From the NCBI GenBank assembly GCA_030642865.1, contig DAOWMW010000038.1, positions 1-9,469 on the forward strand: DNA of 9,469 nucleotides. Reading direction: 5' to 3'. The notes below the pieces were generated by a model. It saw only the letters and a list, made by a program, of their open reading frames with translations. It was not told the origin of the DNA and ran no database searches. Both the position numbers and the translations under genes were made by a program. This document shows, in pieces, positions 1 to 5,872 of the stretch (positions are counted from its first letter, which is position 1; each line of letters starts with the position of its first letter). This DNA is from Desulfobacteraceae bacterium. GTDB taxonomy: Bacteria > Desulfobacterota > Desulfobacteria > Desulfobacterales > BuS5.

Positions 1-111
1 GACAAGGCGCGAAAGCGTAGGAATATCAAGATATTTATACGTTTTTGTAACGCAGTCAGGCGGGATGCATCGGCGCTTAAAATGTTAAGTTATTTTTGAG
101 CGAGCCCTAAG
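1..111 (+). repeat. Palindromic MITE-like repeat, copy A (cut by window edge)
   Basis: This stretch matches bases 5734-5844 (copy C) along its whole length with about five substitutions, so the two are recent copies in the same orientation. The first ~53 bp of the element would lie left of the window. It contains the palindrome centre (AATATCAAGATATT, around 22-35), the inner arm ending in AACGCAGTCAGGC, and the terminal arm TTATTTTTGAGCGAGCCCTAAG. No ORF is present. The element is followed at once by another short repeat (118-140). Confidence 0.85.
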
Positions 112-117
112 GATTGG

Positions 118-140
118 GGATGAAATAAAAATTCACGATC
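118..140 (+). repeat. Short dispersed repeat, inverted copy at window right end
   Basis: The 23 bases starting GGATGAAATAAAAATTCACG recur exactly as the reverse complement at 9447-9469. The match continues imperfectly for about five more bases (GATCTTAAT here, GATCCTAAC there). It lies 7 bp outside the end of palindromic copy A and is flanked by GGATT (111-115) and AATCC (143-147), themselves an inverted pair. It is AT-rich and non-coding. What it is, and whether it belongs to a longer composite repeat, cannot be told from this window. Confidence 0.7.
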
Positions 141-359
141 TTAATCCACGATGAGCCAAAAAAAGTTTCTTATGCATAATACATGAAATCCATTTATATA
201 TTATCTTTTCACCTTAAGAGCAATATTTTTCTTGACAAAATTATTCAAAAAGATCATGTATGTTAACTTTTTTATTAGTATTTGTTTATTTTTTAATACC
301 CGCATTGTCCGGTAATTTATAACCTGTTGAAATTAATTGCCCGGCAATCAATTCGGACA
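141..359. other. AT-rich non-coding spacer between repeat copies A and B
   Basis: I see no ORF, RNA gene or recognisable element here. It contains a possible sigma-70 -35 box (TTGACA, 232-237). It also has a nested dyad near its right end: TGTCCG (306-311) pairs with CGGACA (354-359), and the 13-bp near-palindrome ATTGCCCGGCAAT (336-348) lies inside. The dyad might be an operator or a decayed repeat; nothing in the sequence decides this. Confidence 0.5.
232..264 (+). promoter_or_regulatory. Possible sigma-70 promoter upstream of the EF-G gene
   Basis: A perfect -35 hexamer TTGACA (232-237) is followed by only weak -10 candidates: CATGTA at 17-bp spacing, or TATGTT at 21-bp spacing. If used, it would give a leader of about 300 nt running through repeat copy B before the EF-G start. 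Such matches are common in AT-rich DNA, so this is tentative. A second weak -10-like TATAAA lies at 565-570 without a good -35. Confidence 0.25.
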
Positions 360-526
360 TTAATGGCCCGCGCAAAAATAACTTTACATTTTAATCGTTG
401 ATACATCCCGCCTGGTCAGGCTCCGAAAGTGCAGGAGTATTTTGTGATATTACTACGCTTTCGCGCCTTGCAGAGGGGCGTCTCAACACTTGAAGCTGCG
501 AATTTATTTTTGTACGAACCCTAAAG
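360..526 (-). repeat. Palindromic MITE-like repeat, copy B (diverged, inverted)
   Basis: Read on the minus strand, this region aligns from end to end with copy C (5680-5844). Shared blocks include the terminal arm CAAAAATAACTTTACATTTTAA, the inner CGCCTGGTCAGGC region, the well conserved TACTACGCTTTCGCGCCTTG (453-472), and the far arm AATTTATTTTTGTACGAACCCTAAAG. It is clearly more diverged than A is from C, roughly three quarters identical by eye, so it is an older insertion. TAA triplets bound both ends (361-363 and 522-524), as in copy C. It ends about 61 bp before the EF-G start codon, so its hairpin would sit in or near that gene's leader. Confidence 0.8.
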
Positions 527-587
527 TATTTAAAAATAAATTAGAGGAATTTCGATTAACATTTTATAAAATTAATCTAAAGTTATT

Positions 588-2666
588 ATGAAATATGATA
601 TTGAACAGGTAAGGAACATAGGGATAAGCGCTCACATAGATTCTGGTAAAACAACACTCACCGAAAGAATTCTTTTTTATACAAAAAGAATTCATGCGAT
701 CCATGATGTTAAGGGGAAAGATGGGGTGGGTGCCACAATGGATTCCATGGAGCTAGAAAAAGAACGGGGAATTACAATTGCTTCTGCTGCTACATTTTGT
801 GAGTGGAATAACTATCAGGTAAACATAATCGATACTCCAGGCCATGTAGATTTTACCATTGAAGTGGAACGTTCTTTACGGGTTCTTGATGGGGCCGTTT
901 TTGTTCTGTGCTCCGTGGGAGGGGTTCAGTCTCAATCTATTACAGTCAATCTTCAGATGAAAAGATATAATGTGCCCTGCATCGCCTTTATCAATAAATG
1001 TGACAGATCAGGAGCCAATCCAGCCCGTGTCACTGATCAGTTAAAGGAAAAACTGGGGCATAATCCCATTGCCATGCAGATCCCCATGGGTCTGGAGGCC
1101 GATTTAAAAGGGATTGTCGATCTTGTGACCATGAAAGCTTTCTATTTTGAGGGTGCAAATGGGGATGATCTTCGTATGGCAGAGATCCCTGAAGAACTTG
1201 CGGAGGAAGCTTTTTTAAAGCGTGAGGAACTCATTGATGCCGCATCGGTATTTTCGGACGATCTCACAGAAGCGGTTATAGAAGAAAGGGAGATAGGTGC
1301 TGATCTGATCATGGATGCTGTACGTACCGGAACTATCCTCAGGGAGTTAACTCCTGTTTTTTTAGGATCTGCCTATAAAAACATAGGGGTACAGCCCCTG
1401 TTGGATGCAGTTACAAGGTATCTTCCCAGTCCAACTGATATTGCAAACGAGGCTGTTGCCATAGACAATAACGAAGAATCTGTTCCCCTTTATTCCGATC
1501 CTGATAAACCTGTTGTTGCCTTTGCCTTTAAGCTGGAAGATGGCCCCTATGGCCAGCTTACTTATATTCGTATTTATCAGGGTTCATTATCCAAAGGGAG
1601 TAGTGTTGTTAATGCCCGTACTGGTAAAAAAATCAAAATAGGTCGTCTTGTTCGTATTCATGCAGATCAGATCGAGGATATTGACAAAATTTCAGCAGGC
1701 TATATAGGAGCACTTTTTGGAATCGACTGCGCATCCGGGGACACATTTACAGATGTCGGGTTAAGTCTTTCCATGACATCCATGTATGTTCCTGATCCGG
1801 TTATCTCTTTTTCCATCGCCCCTGTTGACAATAACTCCCGTCTTAATATGGCAAAAGCTTTAAACAGATTCACCAAGGAAGACCCCACCTTTCGGGCCCA
1901 TGTGGATCACGAAACAAGCGAAACTATTATCGAAGGAATGGGGGAGCTTCATCTTGAAGTTTATGTGGAAAGAATGCGCCGGGAATATTCGGCAAATGTA
2001 GAAACAGGAAGACCCCGTGTGGCCTACAGAGAGACTGTTACAAAAAAAGCTGAATTTAACTATACCCATAAAAAACAGACCGGAGGCGCGGGGCAGTTTG
2101 GACGTATTGCCGGCTACATTGAACCTGTTGCTGATGAAGTCTTTGTTTTTGAGAATAAAATAGTTGGTGGAAAAATTCCCACCCAGTACATCCCTTCCTG
2201 TGAAAGGGGGTTTAAAGATTCTCTTGCCAAAGGACTGAAGATGGGATTTCCTGTTTCAGGAATTAAAATTGTAATCAATGATGGTGCTTCCCATTCTGTT
2301 GACTCTTCGGAAATGGCGTTTATCGCTGCAGCCAGGGGTGCGTTTCGGGAAGTTTATCGCAGAGCAGCCCCGGTGATAAATGAACCTGTTATGAAAGTTG
2401 TAGTTGAAACTCCTCCAGAATTTCAGGGATCGGTTATCGGGATCTTAACGCAGCGGAGGGGGATGGTGTTAGGGTCCCAGGATGAAGGGACTTTATGTGT
2501 TATTGAAGCGCGGGTTCCTTTAGCTGAAATGTTTGGTTTTTCAACTGTTTTAAGATCCATGACCCAGGGACAGGCACAATATACCATGGAGTTTTTTGAA
2601 TATAAAGTTGTTCCTCAATCCATTGCAGAAATTTTGCAGGAGGAATATTCAAAACAAAAGAAATAA
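588..2666 (+). CDS. fusA: Elongation factor G paralogue (spd/mitochondrial EFG1-like)
   Basis: This is a 692-residue translational GTPase of the EF-G family. Such proteins move tRNA and mRNA through the ribosome with GTP hydrolysis, in the cytoplasm. All G motifs are intact: P-loop AHIDSGKT (15-22), RGIT (60-63), DTPGHVDF (82-89), NKCD (136-139) and SAYKN (261-265). Domain II follows (about 310-400), then domain III with GMGELHLEV (450-458), domain IV with the loop [12 protein letters not shown] (494-505), and domain V with QRRGMVLG. The serine in HIDSGKT, the longer [15 protein letters not shown] segment and NKCDR differ from standard bacterial EF-G (HIDAGKT, shorter loop, NKMDK). They resemble mitochondrial EFG1 and the spirochaete/planctomycete/delta (spdEFG1) group. 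It is not in a str operon (no rpsL, rpsG or tuf), so a canonical fusA probably exists elsewhere; the symbol is by family. An in-frame stop (573-575) forces the ATG at 588. The Shine-Dalgarno there is weak (TAAAG); the better AGAGGAA (543-549) is too far away. Confidence 0.93.
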   Translation: MKYDIEQVRNIGISAHIDSGKTTLTERILFYTKRIHAIHDVKGKDGVGATMDSMELEKERGITIASAATFCEWNNYQVNIIDTPGHVDFTIEVERSLRVLDGAVFVLCSVGGVQSQSITVNLQMKRYNVPCIAFINKCDRSGANPARVTDQLKEKLGHNPIAMQIPMGLEADLKGIVDLVTMKAFYFEGANGDDLRMAEIPEELAEEAFLKREELIDAASVFSDDLTEAVIEEREIGADLIMDAVRTGTILRELTPVFLGSAYKNIGVQPLLDAVTRYLPSPTDIANEAVAIDNNEESVPLYSDPDKPVVAFAFKLEDGPYGQLTYIRIYQGSLSKGSSVVNARTGKKIKIGRLVRIHADQIEDIDKISAGYIGALFGIDCASGDTFTDVGLSLSMTSMYVPDPVISFSIAPVDNNSRLNMAKALNRFTKEDPTFRAHVDHETSETIIEGMGELHLEVYVERMRREYSANVETGRPRVAYRETVTKKAEFNYTHKKQTGGAGQFGRIAGYIEPVADEVFVFENKIVGGKIPTQYIPSCERGFKDSLAKGLKMGFPVSGIKIVINDGASHSVDSSEMAFIAAARGAFREVYRRAAPVINEPVMKVVVETPPEFQGSVIGILTQRRGMVLGSQDEGTLCVIEARVPLAEMFGFSTVLRSMTQGQAQYTMEFFEYKVVPQSIAEILQEEYSKQKK

Positions 2667-2710
2667 AATAAGTGTTCAGCTAATATTTACATCAATGTCG
2701 CTGAATAGTT

Positions 2711-2756
2711 ACGAAATAAATTGTACAAGTTATTTTTGGTGCTGAAACGCACCCTA
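2711..2756 (+). repeat. Possible degenerate end of the palindromic repeat family
   Basis: Bases 2717-2738 resemble the terminal arm of copies A and C. The block AAGTTATTTTTG (2727-2738) is identical, and TAAATTGTAC just before it is close to TAAAATGTT. After a small insertion comes GAAACGCACCCTAA, comparable to GAACGAGCCCTAA. The other arm and the centre are not recognisable, so this would be a solo terminus or decayed remnant. Within it, GGTGC (2738-2742) and GCACC (2749-2753) can form a short hairpin followed by an AT-rich tract. Confidence 0.4.
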
Positions 2757-2770
2757 ATATATTTTTATGC

Positions 2771-2775
2771 GAGGA
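2771..2775 (+). promoter_or_regulatory. Ribosome binding site deciding the ATPase start
   Basis: GAGGA lies 8-9 nt before ATG 2784. The frame is open back to TTG 2721, but that codon has no Shine-Dalgarno and lies inside the putative repeat remnant. The ATG at 2784 is therefore the better start. Confidence 0.65.
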
Positions 2776-2783
2776 ATCACATT

Positions 2784-3482
2784 ATGGTGGAAAAAAATTT
2801 TATACCATGCAGCACTGAAATATTTTTTGGCTTTGATTTTGAGAATTCAATGCCACAGGGTGATTTTGCTGCAATTTTGTCCCGAGCTGGAGTCGGGAAA
2901 ACATCATCCATTGTGCAACTTGCCCTATGCGCAATGCTGAACAACGAACAAGTACTTCATGTAAGCCTTGATGATCCCGTCGATAAAATATCTTTATGGT
3001 ACAAAGAAATATTTAACCTGATCGCAGGAACAAACAATATCAGTGATGCGGATATACTCCTTGAAACAATGCTTCCGTGCAGATTTATTATGACATTTAA
3101 AGTTGACTCTTTTAGTGTTCCAAAGCTTGCAGAAAGACTCACCGATCTTGTTGAGCATAATATTTTTTCACCCCAGCTGATTATTATAGATGGTTTTAAT
3201 TTTGATGATTCAGCACGGGAAACACTTCTGGAATTAAAAGATTTTGTAAAAACGCGGCCTGCAAAAATATGCTTTACAGTCCGTACACACAGGCATGAAG
3301 ACCCGGGGCCCGGGATTATCCCTGAACCCATATCCGGCATTGCTGATCTTTTTGATGTAATAGTGCAGCTTAGACCCGAAGGGAAAAAAATAGATGTTGT
3401 GGCATTGAAAAAAGCTTCTGAAGATAATAGCCATTCCGGATTATTGATGGATCCTGCCACCATGCTTCTTACTGCAGAATAA
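2784..3482 (+). CDS. Small RecA/KaiC-like P-loop ATPase, function unknown
   Basis: I do not recognise the exact family. The 232-residue protein looks like a single RecA/KaiC-type ATPase core. An N-terminal strand and the GFDFENSMPQGDFAAIL lead-in (16-32) precede a Walker A-type loop SRAGVGKT (33-40), with serine where glycine or alanine is usual. LHVSLDDP (58-65) sits where RecA-like proteins often carry a catalytic acidic residue after strand 2. The Walker B strand is LIIIDGFNF (132-140, Asp136), followed by a further strand FTVRTH (164-169) and a C-terminal DVVALKK strand. The sequence suggests a soluble protein with no signal peptide or membrane segment. It begins 117 bp after the EF-G stop on the same strand, so cotranscription is possible but not shown. 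It is shorter than KaiC and lacks a second domain, a DNA-binding domain or receiver. Alternatives are a Rad55/GvpD-like regulator or a signalling ATPase; no function is assigned. Confidence 0.75.
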   Translation: MVEKNFIPCSTEIFFGFDFENSMPQGDFAAILSRAGVGKTSSIVQLALCAMLNNEQVLHVSLDDPVDKISLWYKEIFNLIAGTNNISDADILLETMLPCRFIMTFKVDSFSVPKLAERLTDLVEHNIFSPQLIIIDGFNFDDSARETLLELKDFVKTRPAKICFTVRTHRHEDPGPGIIPEPISGIADLFDVIVQLRPEGKKIDVVALKKASEDNSHSGLLMDPATMLLTAE

Positions 3483-3484
3483 TT

Positions 3485-3524
3485 TTACAGGTTTTTCTGG
3501 TTGCCAGGCCGGGAAAACCTGTAA
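3485..3524 (+). terminator. Hairpin after the ATPase gene, possible terminator
   Basis: A perfect 11-bp inverted repeat, TTACAGGTTTT (3485-3495) and AAAACCTGTAA (3514-3524), starts 2 bp after the ATPase stop codon. It encloses a smaller stem CTGG-TTG-CCAG (3497-3507). No T-run follows, so it is not a textbook intrinsic terminator. It may still end or attenuate transcription, or protect the 3' end of the message. Confidence 0.5.
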
Positions 3525-3586
3525 CTTCCAATGCCTTTATTTATCCTTCCGTTTTAAACATGATATACAAAGAACCGTGTAAATGA

Positions 3587-3609
3587 ATTGATTATCATTG
3601 TGATCAATG
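3587..3609 (+). promoter_or_regulatory. Possible Fur- or FNR/CRP-type operator before the receptor
   Basis: TGATTATCATTGTGA (3589-3603) matches the 7-1-7 Fur pattern TGATAATnATTATCA at 11 of 14 defined positions. The same stretch is framed by TTGAT (3588-3592) and ATCAA (3603-3607), FNR/CRP-like half sites with 10-bp rather than 4-bp spacing. It lies about 40 bp before the receptor start, a sensible operator position. Which regulator uses it, if any, cannot be decided from one site. Confidence 0.3.
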
Positions 3610-3631
3610 GGCAAAAACAGCCCCTTTATTA

Positions 3632-3637
3632 AAGGTG
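3632..3637 (+). promoter_or_regulatory. Ribosome binding site deciding the receptor start
   Basis: AAGGTG lies 6 nt before ATG 3644. An in-frame GTG at 3635 overlaps this motif, so using GTG would leave the gene without a Shine-Dalgarno. From ATG 3644 the protein begins directly with a clean signal peptide. Confidence 0.65.
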
Positions 3638-3643
3638 ACAAAA

Positions 3644-5665
3644 ATGAAAAAATATTATTTCCTGATTCGTCTTTGTATGTTTTTTATGATATTTCATGCC
3701 AGCTCATTTGCAGAGCCCATACTCCTTGAAGAGATTATAGTCAGAGGAAAAAAGGAGGTTCCCCAGGAAGAGTGTCTTGACATAAAAGAGGTTCGTGAGA
3801 CACCGGCCAGAGATGTTGGAGATGCTCTTAAGGTTATTGAAGGAATTACTGCTATTAGAAAGGGCGCAATAGCCAATGACATAGTCCTCAGGAGTTTTCA
3901 GAGAGATAATATTAATTGTCTTATAGATGGGATGAGAATTTATGGGGCCTGCCCCAACAGAATGGATCCGAATTCATTTCACATTGATTTTATGGAGATT
4001 GATACAATCTCAGTGCTAAAGGGTCCCTTTGATGTTAAAAATCCTGGAAGTATGGGGGGGGTGGTTGAAATCAAAACCATCCGGCCTGATAAAGGATGGG
4101 GATCGAATATAAATATTTTTGCAGGGTCGGATGAAAACATTAGTGCTTCTTTTAATGTTTCCCGTGCTGGTGAGAGGTTAGATTTGCTTTTGGGCTATTC
4201 CCACAGATATTCCCTTCCCTATCGGGACGGAAATGGCGATCGGATCACTGAATTTGATTCCAGTGATTCCAATACATATAAAAAAAGGGAAAAGGATGAT
4301 AATGCCTATTCCATTAATACGTATTGGAGTAAATTTGGCATTAACCTCCTCGATAATCATAGACTGGAATTAGATTATGCCCGTCAGGAAGCCGATGATG
4401 TTATATATCCCTATTTGCTCATGGATGCGGTTTATGATGATACTGATCGCTTGAATATGAATTATGAGATTTCATCCCCTGGTCATCATATTAAAAAGCT
4501 TAAAGCGCAGTTTTACTGGAATCAGGTAAAACATGATATGACTGACGAAAAAAGGCTCTCCTCCATGGGATTTGATGAATACAAGATGAGGTGCTATGCA
4601 GAAGCTGCGACTTTTGGCGGGAAGTTTGAGTCGGATATTTTCCTCCCGAATGGGATATTAACCCTTGGGGTTGACTATTATTTTAGAAACTGGGAAGCTG
4701 AAAATACATTGCCCATGGGAAAGCAGAAAATGATGCCGGATGTTGATTCCAGCAATATTGGAACCTATATGGAATATGGGCAGCCCATGGGGGAAGATAT
4801 TAGATTAACCCTGGGCTTGAGATTTGATTGTGCAAAGACAAAAGCCAATGATGACCGTACCGATCTGTACGCATTATATCATAATACCAGGGACAGAGAA
4901 GAAACTGACTCTTACGCGGGGGGTAATATTCAATTTTTATACACTCCGGTAAAAGAGATAGAACTTTTTGGAGGATTCGGAGCTATGACCAGACCGCCGG
5001 CTCCCGATGAAAGATATATTGCCATGAAGAAACCGCAAATGATTCCTGACTGGGTGGGCAACCCGAAACTTAATCCTTCGGAAAACCGGGAGTTTGATTT
5101 TGGTGTTAAATACCTGGGAGATATATTATACGGAAAGACAACCTTTTTTTATAGTGATATAAAGAATTTTATTAGTGTTTATGATCTTGAGGGGCCGGTG
5201 AAATCTGCCAGGAGCTTCAGGAATGTGGATGCCACTCTCTACGGTGGTGAGATTAATCTAAACCTGTTTTTACCTTTTGATTTTCATCTGCAGGGGGGGC
5301 TTTCCTATACCAGAGCCCGGGATGATACTAATGACAAGCCTTTGTCCGAAATACCGCCGCTTCAGGGAAGAATCGCTTCAAGATACGATGTGCATAGATA
5401 TTTTGCAGAAATTGAGGGGATTTTTGCCGATGGTCAGCATCGGGTTGATCCTGATCTGAATGAAGATAAGACACCTGGATGGGGGATAATGAATTTAAAA
5501 TTTGGGCTGAAATTTAAAAAAATGAATATATTTGCAGGGGTGAATAATCTTTTTGACCGATATTACTGCGAGCATCTTTCTTACCAGAGAGACCCTTTTC
5601 GCAACGGTATAAAAGTGCCGGAAACCGGCCGCAATTTTTATTTAAACCTGGCCTGGTCATTATGA
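3644..5665 (+). CDS. TonB-dependent outer-membrane copper receptor, OprC/NosA type
   Basis: This 673-residue TonB-dependent receptor would import its ligand across the outer membrane using energy from TonB-ExbB-ExbD. Residues 1-23 are a signal peptide (MKKYY, hydrophobic core, cut after ASSFA). A TonB-box-like LEEIIVRG (28-35) follows, then the plug (about 50-150, with VLKGPFDV and SMGGVVEI) and a 22-strand-type barrel. The plug carries CPNRM (103-107), a CxxxM motif, and barrel/loop residues 297-299 read HDM, an HxM motif. In Pseudomonas OprC these two motifs together bind copper. Other family-like segments are YPYLLMDAVYDDT (255-267), PAPDERYIAMKKP, WVGNPKLNP and the C-terminal HLSYQRDPFRNG. 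Copper is therefore the inferred substrate, rather than a siderophore or vitamin B12. The barrel ends in leucine (AWSL) instead of the usual phenylalanine. Extra plug cysteines (44, 92) are unusual. No TonB, copper chaperone or nos gene is in the window, so the gene appears to be transcribed alone, behind a hairpin and a possible operator. Confidence 0.85.
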   Translation: MKKYYFLIRLCMFFMIFHASSFAEPILLEEIIVRGKKEVPQEECLDIKEVRETPARDVGDALKVIEGITAIRKGAIANDIVLRSFQRDNINCLIDGMRIYGACPNRMDPNSFHIDFMEIDTISVLKGPFDVKNPGSMGGVVEIKTIRPDKGWGSNINIFAGSDENISASFNVSRAGERLDLLLGYSHRYSLPYRDGNGDRITEFDSSDSNTYKKREKDDNAYSINTYWSKFGINLLDNHRLELDYARQEADDVIYPYLLMDAVYDDTDRLNMNYEISSPGHHIKKLKAQFYWNQVKHDMTDEKRLSSMGFDEYKMRCYAEAATFGGKFESDIFLPNGILTLGVDYYFRNWEAENTLPMGKQKMMPDVDSSNIGTYMEYGQPMGEDIRLTLGLRFDCAKTKANDDRTDLYALYHNTRDREETDSYAGGNIQFLYTPVKEIELFGGFGAMTRPPAPDERYIAMKKPQMIPDWVGNPKLNPSENREFDFGVKYLGDILYGKTTFFYSDIKNFISVYDLEGPVKSARSFRNVDATLYGGEINLNLFLPFDFHLQGGLSYTRARDDTNDKPLSEIPPLQGRIASRYDVHRYFAEIEGIFADGQHRVDPDLNEDKTPGWGIMNLKFGLKFKKMNIFAGVNNLFDRYYCEHLSYQRDPFRNGIKVPETGRNFYLNLAWSL

Positions 5666-5679
5666 ACTTGTAAGATTGG

Positions 5680-5844
5680 CTAAGGGTTCGCACAAAAATA
5701 AATTGGCAATTTTAAGTGTTGAGGCGCCTGTCTGACAAGGCGCGAAAGCGTAGGAATATCAAGATATTTATACGTTTTCGTAACGCAGTCAGGCAGGATG
5801 GATCGACGCTTAAAATGTTAAGTTATTTTTGAACGAGCCCTAAG
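5680..5844 (+). repeat. Palindromic MITE-like repeat, copy C (complete, 165 bp)
   Basis: This is the complete copy that defines the family. The ends CTAAGGGTTCG and CGAGCCCTAAG are near inverted repeats, and the pairing continues inward: CAAAAATAA with TTATTTTTG, TTTTAAGTGTTGA with the complement of TCGACGCTTAAAA, CCTGTCTGAC with GTCAGGCAGG, CGAAAGCGTA with TACGTTTTCG, and AATATC with GATATT at the centre. The whole element is thus one imperfect hairpin, without coding capacity. TAA occurs at both ends (5681-5683, 5841-5843), which could be a target duplication or part of the element. It fills most of the 207-bp gap between the convergent receptor and gyrA stops. No other terminator is visible there, so the hairpin probably terminates transcription from both sides. 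Confidence 0.88.
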
Positions 5845-5872
5845 ACTCAAAATCAAGGATAAAATGCCAGTC

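Noticed and set aside
1..526. CRISPR array or tandem repeat from the repeated sequences upstream of EF-G
   Set aside because: The repeats are long, palindromic, few, in opposite orientations and not regularly spaced, and no cas gene is present.
1700..2069. Two minus-strand open frames inside the EF-G gene
   Set aside because: They overlap strongly conserved EF-G domains III and IV and have no independent support.
588..2666. Part of a str operon (rpsL-rpsG-fusA-tuf)
   Set aside because: No ribosomal protein or EF-Tu gene flanks it, and the sequence is of the paralogous spd type.
2721..2783. Longer ATPase form starting at TTG 2721
   Set aside because: There is no Shine-Dalgarno at that TTG, the added residues fall in a probable repeat remnant, and ATG 2784 has GAGGA at good spacing.
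2957..3463. 168-codon open frame on the minus strand opposite the ATPase gene
   Set aside because: It lies wholly inside a convincing P-loop ATPase gene, shows no recognisable motif, and is best explained as a shadow of the coding strand.
3644..5665. Siderophore or cobalamin receptor
   Set aside because: The Fur-like site hinted at iron, but the CxxxM/HxM pair and the family-like segments fit the copper receptor group better, and no siderophore or B12 genes are nearby.
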